Below, one piece after another: positions 52,802 through 60,452 of a stretch of DNA of 64,000 bases; the first letter of the stretch is position 1; every line of letters starts with the position of its first letter. Below the pieces are notes generated by a model. That model searched no databases. It had not been told where the DNA came from and saw nothing but the letters and a program-made list of their open reading frames with translations. The DNA is from Bacteroidales bacterium UBA6397. GTDB lineage: Bacteria > Bacteroidota > Bacteroidia > Bacteroidales > UBA932. Both the position numbers and the translations under genes were made by a program. Where the stretch lies: positions 1-64,000 of the forward strand of contig DJQB01000008.1 of NCBI GenBank assembly GCA_002439875.1. Reading direction: 5' to 3'.

Positions 52802-54802
52802 ATGAGACTGCACGCTATGACATATTCATTGATGACCGCGGCCGTTCTGGCGACCTCGAAGACAGAGGCTTTCGGCGCGGAGGAGCGTATTGACACTTTA
52901 ACCTCGTCGGTCGTGTCTGCATCCTATGGCAGTGTGGTCATTCCGCAACAGCTCTCCGAAAAGGAGTTGAAAGTTGCCGCCAACCTTTCCGAGGCGATTC
53001 GGCGATTCGCCGGCGTACAGGTAAGGGACTACGGCGGGGTAGGAGGTCTCAAGACCATCAACGTCAGAAGCCTCGGAAGCGAGCACACGGGGGTGTTCAT
53101 CGACGGAATCCAGATTGATAACGCACAGAACATGCAGGTTGACCTCGGACGTTTCGGAACGGACAACCTACAGAGTGTCAGCCTGTTCAACGGGCAGAAA
53201 GCCTCTTTCCTCCAAAGCGCCAAGGAATATTCCTCCGCAAGCGCGGTTTACCTTGAGACAGCCCGCCCGACGTTCAGTCCAGGAAGGGGCAACCGCCGTG
53301 TCTGGCTCCGCGGCGGCTCGTTCGGGGCTTTCTCTCCAGGGATGACATTCGAGAGACTGTTCCGGAACGGGACTTCGATGAGACTTACCGGCGAGGCGGT
53401 GACCTCCGACGGACAGTACAGATTCCACGTCAGCGATTTCAGACGCATGCCTGACGGTACCATGGCCGGCTACGACACTGTGATGACCCGCCGGAACTGC
53501 GACCTTAGGAGCGTCAGGGTGGAGGCTCAGCTTTTCAGCGGCAGGTCATCCCTCTCTGACTGGAACGTCCACGCCTACTTCTACGACTCTGATCGCGGTC
53601 TGCCGGGACCTGTCTTCAAAAGGGCTGATGAATATCCTCTCAGCGAGGACCGCCAAGAGGACAGGAATATCTTTGTCCATGGGCGATGGAGCAAGACTTT
53701 GGGCGGGACCTGGTCAGCCATGACAAAGTTCAAGTACGCCTTCGACAGACTTGAGTACCTTGACTTTCCTGAACTTCGTCCTGATCTTGATCCGGCGGAT
53801 TTCCTCTACAAAAATCACACGGCCTACGTCTCAGCCGCCGCCATGACGGTCATCCGGGACTGGTGGAAAATGAATCTGGCGATTGACATCCAGTACAACT
53901 ATCTGGATGCCAGTCTGGTGAACTTCTGCTATCCGGACCGGTTCTCCACCTATGGTTCACTCACCAACGTCTTCTCTTTCGGAAAGCTCGAGGCCTACGC
54001 GACTCTGCTGTACCTTGATGCCAGGGATTCCTTTTTGTCTTCGGGTTCAGTGAGAGACCGGGCCTCAAGAAATGCCCTGATGCCTTCACTTGTGGCCAAA
54101 TGGAGATTTTCGGACGGTTTCAGTGTCAACGGATTCGTCAAGAGATCGTACCGGATGCCGACATTCAATGACCTCTTCTACACCACGACAGGAAGCAAGT
54201 CCCTGAGGCCGGAAGACGCTGTCCAGCTCGACTTGGGACTTGACTGGACCCAAGGCGGGCTCGTTCTCAAAGCTGACATCTACCACAACAATCTGAAAGA
54301 CAAAATCATCGCCGTACCCACCTCCAACCAGTTCCGATGGTCGATGTACAACATCGGGAAAGTGCGGATTCTCGGAGCGGATGTCAGTGCGGCCTATGAG
54401 AAGACCTTTGGGAGAATCAAACTTGGGGCGACCGCACGCTACACATTTCAGAAAGCCACGGATTTCAGCGACCGCGACGCCTTGACCTACAAAGGACAGA
54501 TTCCGTACATTCCCCTGCACAGCGGCTCCGGGAACATATTCATTGAATTTGAAGGATGGCGATTTGATATGACGGCTTTTATGACAGGAGAAAGGTACTC
54601 CTCCTCCGCCAATATGCCAGCGTACAGGATCGCCCCGTGGCAGACCTTGGACGCGTCTCTGAGCAAGTCTATAAAGCTTTGCGGAAGCGAACTGGCGCTG
54701 TGCGTATCCTGCAACAATCTCCTTGGAGAAAACTACGAGATCATCGACAATTACCCAATGCCCGGCACAAATCTCACCGTCAGGCTTGAATATTTCTTCT
54801 GA
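52802..54802 (+). CDS. TonB-dependent outer-membrane receptor, BtuB-like
   Basis: A 666-residue receptor that starts at MRLHAMTYSLMTAAVLATS, a signal peptide ending near AFG. The plug contains LSEAIRRFAGVQVRDYGGVG, then NVRSLGSEHTGVFIDGIQIDNAQ and LGRFGTDNLQSVSL. The 22-strand barrel ends in the aromatic RLEYFF. The plug style is that of Bacteroidota BtuB-type receptors. The next gene is a BtuG-like propeller, which supports corrinoid uptake. A heme or siderophore ligand is the alternative. The longer frame to 52718 has no signal-like start. Confidence 0.85.
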   Translation: MRLHAMTYSLMTAAVLATSKTEAFGAEERIDTLTSSVVSASYGSVVIPQQLSEKELKVAANLSEAIRRFAGVQVRDYGGVGGLKTINVRSLGSEHTGVFIDGIQIDNAQNMQVDLGRFGTDNLQSVSLFNGQKASFLQSAKEYSSASAVYLETARPTFSPGRGNRRVWLRGGSFGAFSPGMTFERLFRNGTSMRLTGEAVTSDGQYRFHVSDFRRMPDGTMAGYDTVMTRRNCDLRSVRVEAQLFSGRSSLSDWNVHAYFYDSDRGLPGPVFKRADEYPLSEDRQEDRNIFVHGRWSKTLGGTWSAMTKFKYAFDRLEYLDFPELRPDLDPADFLYKNHTAYVSAAAMTVIRDWWKMNLAIDIQYNYLDASLVNFCYPDRFSTYGSLTNVFSFGKLEAYATLLYLDARDSFLSSGSVRDRASRNALMPSLVAKWRFSDGFSVNGFVKRSYRMPTFNDLFYTTTGSKSLRPEDAVQLDLGLDWTQGGLVLKADIYHNNLKDKIIAVPTSNQFRWSMYNIGKVRILGADVSAAYEKTFGRIKLGATARYTFQKATDFSDRDALTYKGQIPYIPLHSGSGNIFIEFEGWRFDMTAFMTGERYSSSANMPAYRIAPWQTLDASLSKSIKLCGSELALCVSCNNLLGENYEIIDNYPMPGTNLTVRLEYFF

Positions 54803-54816
54803 TTATCGTAATTTTG
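54786..54816 (+). promoter_or_regulatory. Promoter of the BtuG-like gene, inside the end of the receptor gene
   Basis: TTG at 54786-54788, a 20-bp spacer and TAATTTTG at 54809-54816. The -33 box lies within the last codons of the receptor. It would give a leader of about 175 nt. Confidence 0.65.
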
Positions 54817-54837
54817 CAGCCGCTTTACCGGTCTGCG

Positions 54838-54912
54838 GCCGCTGAATTCGCAGCGGCATACTTGTTCTGCCCGCTGAGTTTGTCGAAGCGAAGCGCACCG
54901 CGAAAGAAACCC
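54838..54912 (+). repeat. Hairpin and GCTTGTCGAA-type repeat relic in the BtuG-like leader
   Basis: A perfect 7-bp stem GCCGCTG/CAGCGGC (54838-54844, 54851-54857) is followed by CCGCTGAGTTTGTCGAAGCG (54871-54890), a relative of the 18-bp units at 31381-31452. Both lie in the predicted 5' leader. Confidence 0.55.
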
Positions 54913-55000
54913 GGCAAGACTGGCGCTTCGGCAGCACCTAATGACCGACGACAATGGCTCCAGATACAACAAAGCAACCATTTTAAGTTCTTTAAATATC

Positions 55001-56170
55001 ATGAAAAAAATCGCACTGCTGGTTTTCAGCACGCTGTTGGCCGCGATAGTGGTCAGCTGCTCCAAAGATGAAACCACCTCCAGGGACGCGGATCTTGCGG
55101 GTGTCAATGTCGCAGTAGGTGAAAAAAACGGAAAGTTCGACAAGTTGTTTGTCCTGAACGAGGGCAACTACCAGAAGAACAACTCCACTCTGGATTTCTT
55201 CAGGTTCTCTGACGGAAATTACATTTCTGATGCCTTCGGGCAGATGAATCCTACCATAGTCCAAGGACTTGGAGACACCGGCAACGACATTGCTCTCCAA
55301 GACGGCAAACTGTGGCTCGTGATGAACGGCTCCAGTACCATACATGTTTTGGATGCCAAGGACGAGGATTACTTGTCCTCGATCACCGTGCCCGATCCGC
55401 GCCACATTACATTCGATGGGTCTTACGCCTACGTTAGTTCCTATGCCGGAGCCGTTTACGGAGGTGAAGAGACCAAAGGCAAGGTTTATAAAATCAACTC
55501 CGGCACCTACAAAGTCGAAGGTGAGGTAGAGGTCGGCTGCCAGCCGGAAGGTCTGGCTGTCGCAGACGGCAAGCTCTATGTCGCCAACAGTGGAGGTTAC
55601 AACGCTGTCCATGAGTCAACGGTAAGTGTCATCGACCTTTCCACTTTCAAGGTCAGCAGTCAGATAGAGACAGCCTCTAATCTGCACTTTCTCGCGGCCA
55701 GCGCCAACGGTGATGTCTGGGTGTCCAGCTACGGTGAAAGCACATGGTCGCAGGATGCTTCAGGCAACTGGATTCAGTCTATGTCTGAGCCGATGGGACT
55801 ATACCGGATCTCCGGGGGCAAGTCTTCTGCGGTCAAGGACGTACACGTCAGCTGCATGACCCTGTGTGACAACGGGTTTATCTATGCAATAGGAAACGCG
55901 GATGAACTTTCAGGCGGCTATTCCAACACACTTTACAAAGTCAACGTCAAGGACGCATCCGTAACAAGCACGGCTCTGTCCGGTACTGATGCAGTCAAGG
56001 TTTCCAACCCTTATGGCATTCTCGCAAATCCTGAGAATGGAGACATCTACATTGCTGACTCTGGTCTCACTTACACAGATCCAGGCAAAGTGTGGTGCTT
56101 CACCAAAGACCTCAAGCTCAAATGGTCCGCCACCGCAGGGATGCTCCCCGCCCACATGGTTCTCTATTAA
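55001..56170 (+). CDS. Surface beta-propeller lipoprotein, BtuG/YncE-like
   Basis: A 389-residue protein with a lipobox (IVVSC near residue 19) and seven-bladed YncE/DUF5074-type repeats (FVLNEGNYQKNNSTLDFF, LWLVMNGSSTIHVLDAKD, PEGLAVADGKLYVANSGGY, NPYGILANPENGDIYIADS). In Bacteroides, BtuG proteins of this type sit at the surface, bind vitamin B12 very tightly and pass it to BtuB. The gene directly follows a BtuB-like receptor. The ligand is inferred from this pairing. I use the ATG at 55001 because it gives the lipoprotein signal. Confidence 0.8.
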   Translation: MKKIALLVFSTLLAAIVVSCSKDETTSRDADLAGVNVAVGEKNGKFDKLFVLNEGNYQKNNSTLDFFRFSDGNYISDAFGQMNPTIVQGLGDTGNDIALQDGKLWLVMNGSSTIHVLDAKDEDYLSSITVPDPRHITFDGSYAYVSSYAGAVYGGEETKGKVYKINSGTYKVEGEVEVGCQPEGLAVADGKLYVANSGGYNAVHESTVSVIDLSTFKVSSQIETASNLHFLAASANGDVWVSSYGESTWSQDASGNWIQSMSEPMGLYRISGGKSSAVKDVHVSCMTLCDNGFIYAIGNADELSGGYSNTLYKVNVKDASVTSTALSGTDAVKVSNPYGILANPENGDIYIADSGLTYTDPGKVWCFTKDLKLKWSATAGMLPAHMVLY

Positions 56171-56211
56171 TAGGCGAGGAAGGTAACTAACTATTAGCAA
56201 ATAAATTAAGA

Positions 56212-56245
56212 AATCCCCTTCAGTCGATTTTGACTGAAGGGGATT
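56212..56245. terminator. Strong bidirectional terminator
   Basis: A perfect 14-bp stem AATCCCCTTCAGTC/GACTGAAGGGGATT with a GATTTT loop lies between the convergent propeller and aldolase genes. It is the strongest hairpin in the window. Confidence 0.88.
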
Positions 56246-56287
56246 ATCTTATTGGCTAAGTGTCAGGAGTTTAGACTCCACACCGTA

Positions 56288-57289
56288 TTACTCAGCCTTG
56301 CCGTCAGAACCAAGAACGTCAACAATCTTGTGCTCATAGAGTTTCTTCATCTCGTCACGAGCTGGTCCAAGGTACTTTCTTGGATCGAACTCGGCTGGTT
56401 TCTCAACGAAAATCTTGCGGATGACAGCGGTCATTGCGAGACGGGAATCAGAGTCGATGTTGATCTTGCAGACAGCACTCTTGGCAGCCTCACGAAGCTG
56501 ATCCTCTGGAATACCTACAGCGTCAGGAAGTTTTCCACCATACTTGTTGATCATATCAACATACTCTTGAGGTACTGATGATGATCCGTGAAGTACGATA
56601 GGGAATCCCGGGAGTTTCTTCTCGATCTCGTGGAGAACGTCGAAAGCGAGTGGAGGTGGAACAAGACGACCAGTCTTAGGGTCTCTTGTGCACTGCTCTG
56701 GCTTGAACTTGTAGGCTCCGTGTGAAGTGCCGATGGAAATCGCGAGCGAATCACAGCCTGTACGGGTAGAGAAGTCAATAACCTCCTCAGGCTTTGTGTA
56801 GTGAGACTCCTCTGCGGAGACCTCTTCCTCCACTCCGGCAAGAACGCCAAGCTCAGCCTCCACAACCACATCAAACTGATGAGCATAATCGACAACCTTT
56901 CTTGTAAGAGCGATGTTCTCCTCGTAAGGAAGAGCGGAACCATCAATCATCACTGAAGAGAAGCCCATGTCAACGCAGCTCTTGCAAAGCTCGAAGCTGT
57001 CACCATGGTCAAGGTGAAGAACAATCTGAGGATGCTCCCATCCGAGTTCCTTGGCATACTGAACAGCACCTTCAGCCATGTAGCGGAGAAGGGTCTGGTT
57101 AGCATAGTTGCGCGCACCCTTGGAAACCTGAAGGATAACTGGTGACTTCTTCTCAGCGGCAGCCTGGATGATAGCCTGAAGCTGCTCCATGTTGTTGAAG
57201 TTGAATGCAGGAATAGCATAGCCACCCTTTACGGCCTTTGCGAACATCTCTCTGGTGTTGACCAGGCCAAGATCTTTGTATGATACCAT
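56288..57289 (-). CDS. fba: Class II fructose-bisphosphate aldolase
   Basis: A 333-residue zinc enzyme of glycolysis and gluconeogenesis. Visible signatures are IVLHLDHGDSFELCKSCVD (zinc His and catalytic Asp), GFSSVMIDGSALPYEENI, VEAELG, SIGTSHGAYK and LHGSSSVPQEYV. The codon choice is the most biased in the window, as expected for an abundant enzyme. It has its own promoter and terminator. Confidence 0.96.
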   Translation of the reverse strand: MVSYKDLGLVNTREMFAKAVKGGYAIPAFNFNNMEQLQAIIQAAAEKKSPVILQVSKGARNYANQTLLRYMAEGAVQYAKELGWEHPQIVLHLDHGDSFELCKSCVDMGFSSVMIDGSALPYEENIALTRKVVDYAHQFDVVVEAELGVLAGVEEEVSAEESHYTKPEEVIDFSTRTGCDSLAISIGTSHGAYKFKPEQCTRDPKTGRLVPPPLAFDVLHEIEKKLPGFPIVLHGSSSVPQEYVDMINKYGGKLPDAVGIPEDQLREAAKSAVCKINIDSDSRLAMTAVIRKIFVEKPAEFDPRKYLGPARDEMKKLYEHKIVDVLGSDGKAE

Positions 57290-57353
57290 AATTCTATGTG
57301 TTTAGAAATTAATTATCCGTTTTTTCCGACATTGGTTCTCTTCAAATGCCGTG

Positions 57354-57361
57354 CAAATTTA
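57354..57361 (-). promoter_or_regulatory. fba: Promoter -7 element for the aldolase gene
   Basis: TAAATTTG on the minus strand, an exact match 65 bp before the start. The upstream -33 area is AT-rich without a clear TTG. Confidence 0.5.
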
Positions 57362-57383
57362 CGTTTAATTTTATAAAAATTTA

Positions 57384-57391
57384 TATTTTTG
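57384..57391 (+). promoter_or_regulatory. Promoter -7 element for the TSCPD gene
   Basis: TATTTTTG is an exact match and lies 16 bp before the ATG at 57408. It diverges from the aldolase promoter 22 bp away. Confidence 0.5.
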
Positions 57392-57407
57392 TCACATTAA
57401 TCGTTTA

Positions 57408-57722
57408 ATGATTACGGCTATGAACATCGGAGATGATTTCAAGATAATTACTGACAAAACGACTGACGGTGTCAGGCACATCACTGCTGTACCGAGTGTG
57501 ATTGTCTGCTCGGCTCAGATTGATTTCGACCTCATTGACGGGAAGATTCACAATCTGCATTACATAAAGGGATGCGATGGAAACCTTCAGGCGATCGGGA
57601 GGCTTCTGGAAGGAATGGAGGCAAGAAAAGCCATTGAGATTCTGTCCGGGGTCAACTGTCATGGGCGCGGTACCTCATGTTCGGATCAGTTGGCACGGGT
57701 GCTGCGGAGCATTATTGGATAG
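57408..57722 (+). CDS. TSCPD-domain protein, 104 aa
   Basis: A small protein made of one TSCPD domain, named after the motif read here as GRGTSCSDQLARVL, with a second Cys-rich point at YIKGCDGN and GVNCHG. The domain also occurs at the end of some class II ribonucleotide reductases and in free-standing family TIGR03905. The role of the free form is not settled; zinc binding through the Cys residues is likely. It may start 12 bp later, at MNIGDDFK. Confidence 0.85.
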   Translation: MITAMNIGDDFKIITDKTTDGVRHITAVPSVIVCSAQIDFDLIDGKIHNLHYIKGCDGNLQAIGRLLEGMEARKAIEILSGVNCHGRGTSCSDQLARVLRSIIG

Positions 57723-57800
57723 ATGTCGCTTTGACAGTCTCGGTGACCGAAAAAAGCTCAGTGATCGGTTTGTGAGTCTGCCGAACCACAGCGACCGGAT
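57722..57800. repeat. Diverged copy of the GCTTGTCGAA-type intergenic repeat
   Basis: GTCGCTTTGACAGTCTCGGT (57725-57744) and AGCTCAGTGATCGGTTTG-like and CAGCGACCGG segments follow the pattern of the 31,341-31,480 repeat with many changes. It covers the gap between two convergent genes and the last codons of the thioredoxin protein. Confidence 0.6.
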
Positions 57801-59254
57801 AAAAAGGAGACGTAGCGACGACGAATGATTCCATGACGGCCTACTTCAAGGATGAACGGCATCGCGGAGAGGTCGAAAGTGTCCAGTAAAGCCTTGGCAA
57901 GGTCTGAGTTGGAGACCATTATCTCATCTACGTTCACGTCCAAGATTCTCAGCCCCAAAGAATCAGCCGCCGCAAGTTCAGACTTGCAGACCGGGCAGCC
58001 TTCCGTGTGAAATATTATATAACCGCCTTGTCTGCGAAAGCGATCCCAATCCCTAGCCCAGCCACGCATTGAAAAAGCATTAGCAACGTCAGACATAAGT
58101 GCTTTGGCATCAGGTAATTTCGAACCAATTGGCATACGAGTAAGCAGACTTTTCATCATACGGGCGAGCCCTACTACTTTGAGGGTGTCATCAGACGTGT
58201 TCCAGATTTCCGGACGCGAGAGAACATATTCATTAATGAAAGGCAATGTCCCTTCTTTGCTTACCTCATCGCGACGAGATGTCAGCCAATAAAGCAAATC
58301 ACCTTCGAGGTGCTTGAAAAATGTGGTGTCGCCTTTAGCTAAGGTTCGAGATTCCAACGCTTTAGCCATAGACATAACATCAGAATCCGCGGCAAAGAGC
58401 TTGTCCATCAGAGCAGCTGAAGCCGAGCCGCCATATTCATAATCCACGTCGGAAAGGACGATGCCAAGGAGTTGCTCCAAAGCTTGTGTGTCCATTCCCC
58501 TACCGATGATGGTGCCAGACCGGTCCAGAAGGAACATCCTTGGAGTCTGGATCACACCGTATTTCATCTGGTAGTCAGAGTCGATTTCCGGGTCCCAAAG
58601 ATGGATGACTTTAGTTTTGGGGGCACTGACAGCGAATTTTGTCTGCCGCCACTCCTTCCAACTCTGAGGATCATCCCCGGTGTAGATAGCATAGACATCT
58701 ATCGGCCAATTCTTTGAATTAAGCTTTGAACGCAAAAACAACGTCTCCAGTCTACACTTTGAGCACTCTGTGTCGTAGAAAAAAAGCACACGGTAACGAC
58801 TCGCGGGGCCGCCGACTTCAACCTTCTCTCCCTCAGGAGTTTCCATCTCAGCCAATGGAGCTTTCATCCCAAGAAGCGACTGACGGTTAAAGTCAGCGAA
58901 TATCTTGGCATTAAGCAGAACCTCATCCCCGCCCATGTCAATCTTGCCAGCAGCGAACCACTTGTCAGTCAAATGAATGGCGACTGCCTCATCGCCCATC
59001 ACAGGGGACTCCAGATAGTGGTCGTAAATCTTCAGCGCGATGTGACGACGCAGAACCGAATCTTGGGCTGAATCAATCAGAAGGTCGCATTCCTCGTTCT
59101 TCACCTCGATCCTTTCAGGTTCAAGCGTGCGGAAATATTCCTCCAACCGCGCATCCAACTCCGCCAGGCGTGTAGAATCAATCTGCCCAACGCAATAAAG
59201 CGACGGGAGCAGCCATAGCAGAAGGCCAATGAATATTACCGCGCCTCTTTTCAT
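57758..59254 (-). CDS. Exported protein with two thioredoxin-like domains
   Basis: A 498-residue protein with a signal peptide (MKRGAVIFIGLLLWLLPSLYCVGQ). The middle has a TlpA/AhpC-type fold (YRVLFFYDTECSKCRLETLF, a C-x2-C, near residue 160). A second such domain at the C-terminus has FHTEGCPVCKSEL. It should act as a periplasmic thiol-disulphide protein. The start overlaps the end of coaD by four bases. The last residues (SGRCGSADSQTDH) come from the intergenic repeat, so the C-terminus is not conserved. Confidence 0.8.
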   Translation of the reverse strand: MKRGAVIFIGLLLWLLPSLYCVGQIDSTRLAELDARLEEYFRTLEPERIEVKNEECDLLIDSAQDSVLRRHIALKIYDHYLESPVMGDEAVAIHLTDKWFAAGKIDMGGDEVLLNAKIFADFNRQSLLGMKAPLAEMETPEGEKVEVGGPASRYRVLFFYDTECSKCRLETLFLRSKLNSKNWPIDVYAIYTGDDPQSWKEWRQTKFAVSAPKTKVIHLWDPEIDSDYQMKYGVIQTPRMFLLDRSGTIIGRGMDTQALEQLLGIVLSDVDYEYGGSASAALMDKLFAADSDVMSMAKALESRTLAKGDTTFFKHLEGDLLYWLTSRRDEVSKEGTLPFINEYVLSRPEIWNTSDDTLKVVGLARMMKSLLTRMPIGSKLPDAKALMSDVANAFSMRGWARDWDRFRRQGGYIIFHTEGCPVCKSELAAADSLGLRILDVNVDEIMVSNSDLAKALLDTFDLSAMPFILEVGRHGIIRRRYVSFLSGRCGSADSQTDH

Positions 59255-59721
59255 CTGACTTCCGGCAGCACGACCCCCTCCGGAATGAACTGCGAAAGAT
59301 CGCCATGATGGCGCACCACATCCCTCACGGCCGAGGATGAGATGTGAGAATATCCCTGAGCGGTAGGAATGATTATGGTATCGACTTCAGGAGCCAGATG
59401 ACGGTTCGCATCTGCAATCGCCTGCTCGTTGTCGAAGTCTGTCATATTCCTAACACCCCTTACAATGTGACGGACCCCGAGCTCGCGGCAGATGTCTATG
59501 GTAAGTCCCTCGTAGTGAATGATCTTAACCCCGTCCATACCTTTGGTGGCCTGACGGATGATGTCCTTGCGCTGCTCCATAGAGAAGAAACCGCGTTTGT
59601 CCTGATTGATTCCCACGGCCACGATGACCTCGTCAAAGATGGACAAAGCCCGTGTCAGGATATTCAGATGCCCCGAGGTGAACGGGTCGAATGACCCAGG
59701 GAACAATGCTATGCGATTCAT
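59251..59721 (-). CDS. coaD: Phosphopantetheine adenylyltransferase
   Basis: A 156-residue nucleotidyltransferase for the penultimate step of coenzyme A synthesis. It has ALFPGSFDPFTSGHLNIL (the T-x-GH motif) at the start, VRGVRNMTDFDNEQAIADAN in the middle, and YSHISSSAVRDVV for nucleotide binding. It lies 38 bp after ung and overlaps the next gene. The length and motifs are standard. Confidence 0.96.
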   Translation of the reverse strand: MNRIALFPGSFDPFTSGHLNILTRALSIFDEVIVAVGINQDKRGFFSMEQRKDIIRQATKGMDGVKIIHYEGLTIDICRELGVRHIVRGVRNMTDFDNEQAIADANRHLAPEVDTIIIPTAQGYSHISSSAVRDVVRHHGDLSQFIPEGVVLPEVR

Positions 59722-59759
59722 TGTAAATTCCTTGAAGATGATGACTAAAAAAAAACGGA

Positions 59760-60428
59760 TTATAGTTGCCAGTTTATCGGGGTCTTTCCCTCACTGACGA
59801 GAATCTCGTTCGTTCTGGAGAAATGTCTGCAACCGAAAAATGCCCCTCTTGCCAGCGGAGACGGATGAGCCGCCTCCAGCACATAGTGGCGGGAAGTGTC
59901 GATGAGTTCCTTCTTGCTTCTGGCGTAATTGCCCCACAACAGGAAGACAACTCCGTTGCAGTTATCAGAGACATAGCGGATAACGGCGTCGGTAAACTGC
60001 TGCCAACCGATTCCGCTGTGCGAGGCCGCCTCACCGGAGCGGACCGTCAGGATAGAGTTCAGAAGCAGCACGCCCTGACGCGCCCACTTCTCAAGATTCG
60101 GGCGTCCGCTCATACGGATACCCAAATCATTCTCAATCTCTTTGAATATGTTCTTGAGAGAGGGTGGAGCGGGAACGTTGTCAGGCACGGAGAAACTAAG
60201 CCCCATTGCTTGTCCGAAGCCGTGATACGGATCCTGACCAAGAATCACCACCTTGACTTGACCGACAGGGGTCAGATCAAAAGCTCTGAATATCTCAGGG
60301 CCAGGAGGGAAGATCACTTTCCCTTGCGCTTTCTCGCCATGCAGATAACGCACAAGCGCGGCAAAGTAGGGCTTGTCAAACTCACCTTGCAGCGCTTTTC
60401 TCCAACTTTGTTCTATCTTTACGTCCAT
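59760..60428 (-). CDS. ung: Uracil-DNA glycosylase
   Basis: A 222-residue base-excision repair enzyme. It has the water-activating VVILGQDPYHGFGQAMGLSF, the GVLLLNSILTV block, and the intercalating loop AAHPSPLARGAFFG. All catalytic residues are present. The gene starts 24 bp after the lon stop, so the lon-ung-coaD-thioredoxin run probably shares a transcript. Confidence 0.97.
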   Translation of the reverse strand: MDVKIEQSWRKALQGEFDKPYFAALVRYLHGEKAQGKVIFPPGPEIFRAFDLTPVGQVKVVILGQDPYHGFGQAMGLSFSVPDNVPAPPSLKNIFKEIENDLGIRMSGRPNLEKWARQGVLLLNSILTVRSGEAASHSGIGWQQFTDAVIRYVSDNCNGVVFLLWGNYARSKKELIDTSRHYVLEAAHPSPLARGAFFGCRHFSRTNEILVSEGKTPINWQL

Positions 60429-60452
60429 AATTAACGACCGCTAAGATAGAAA

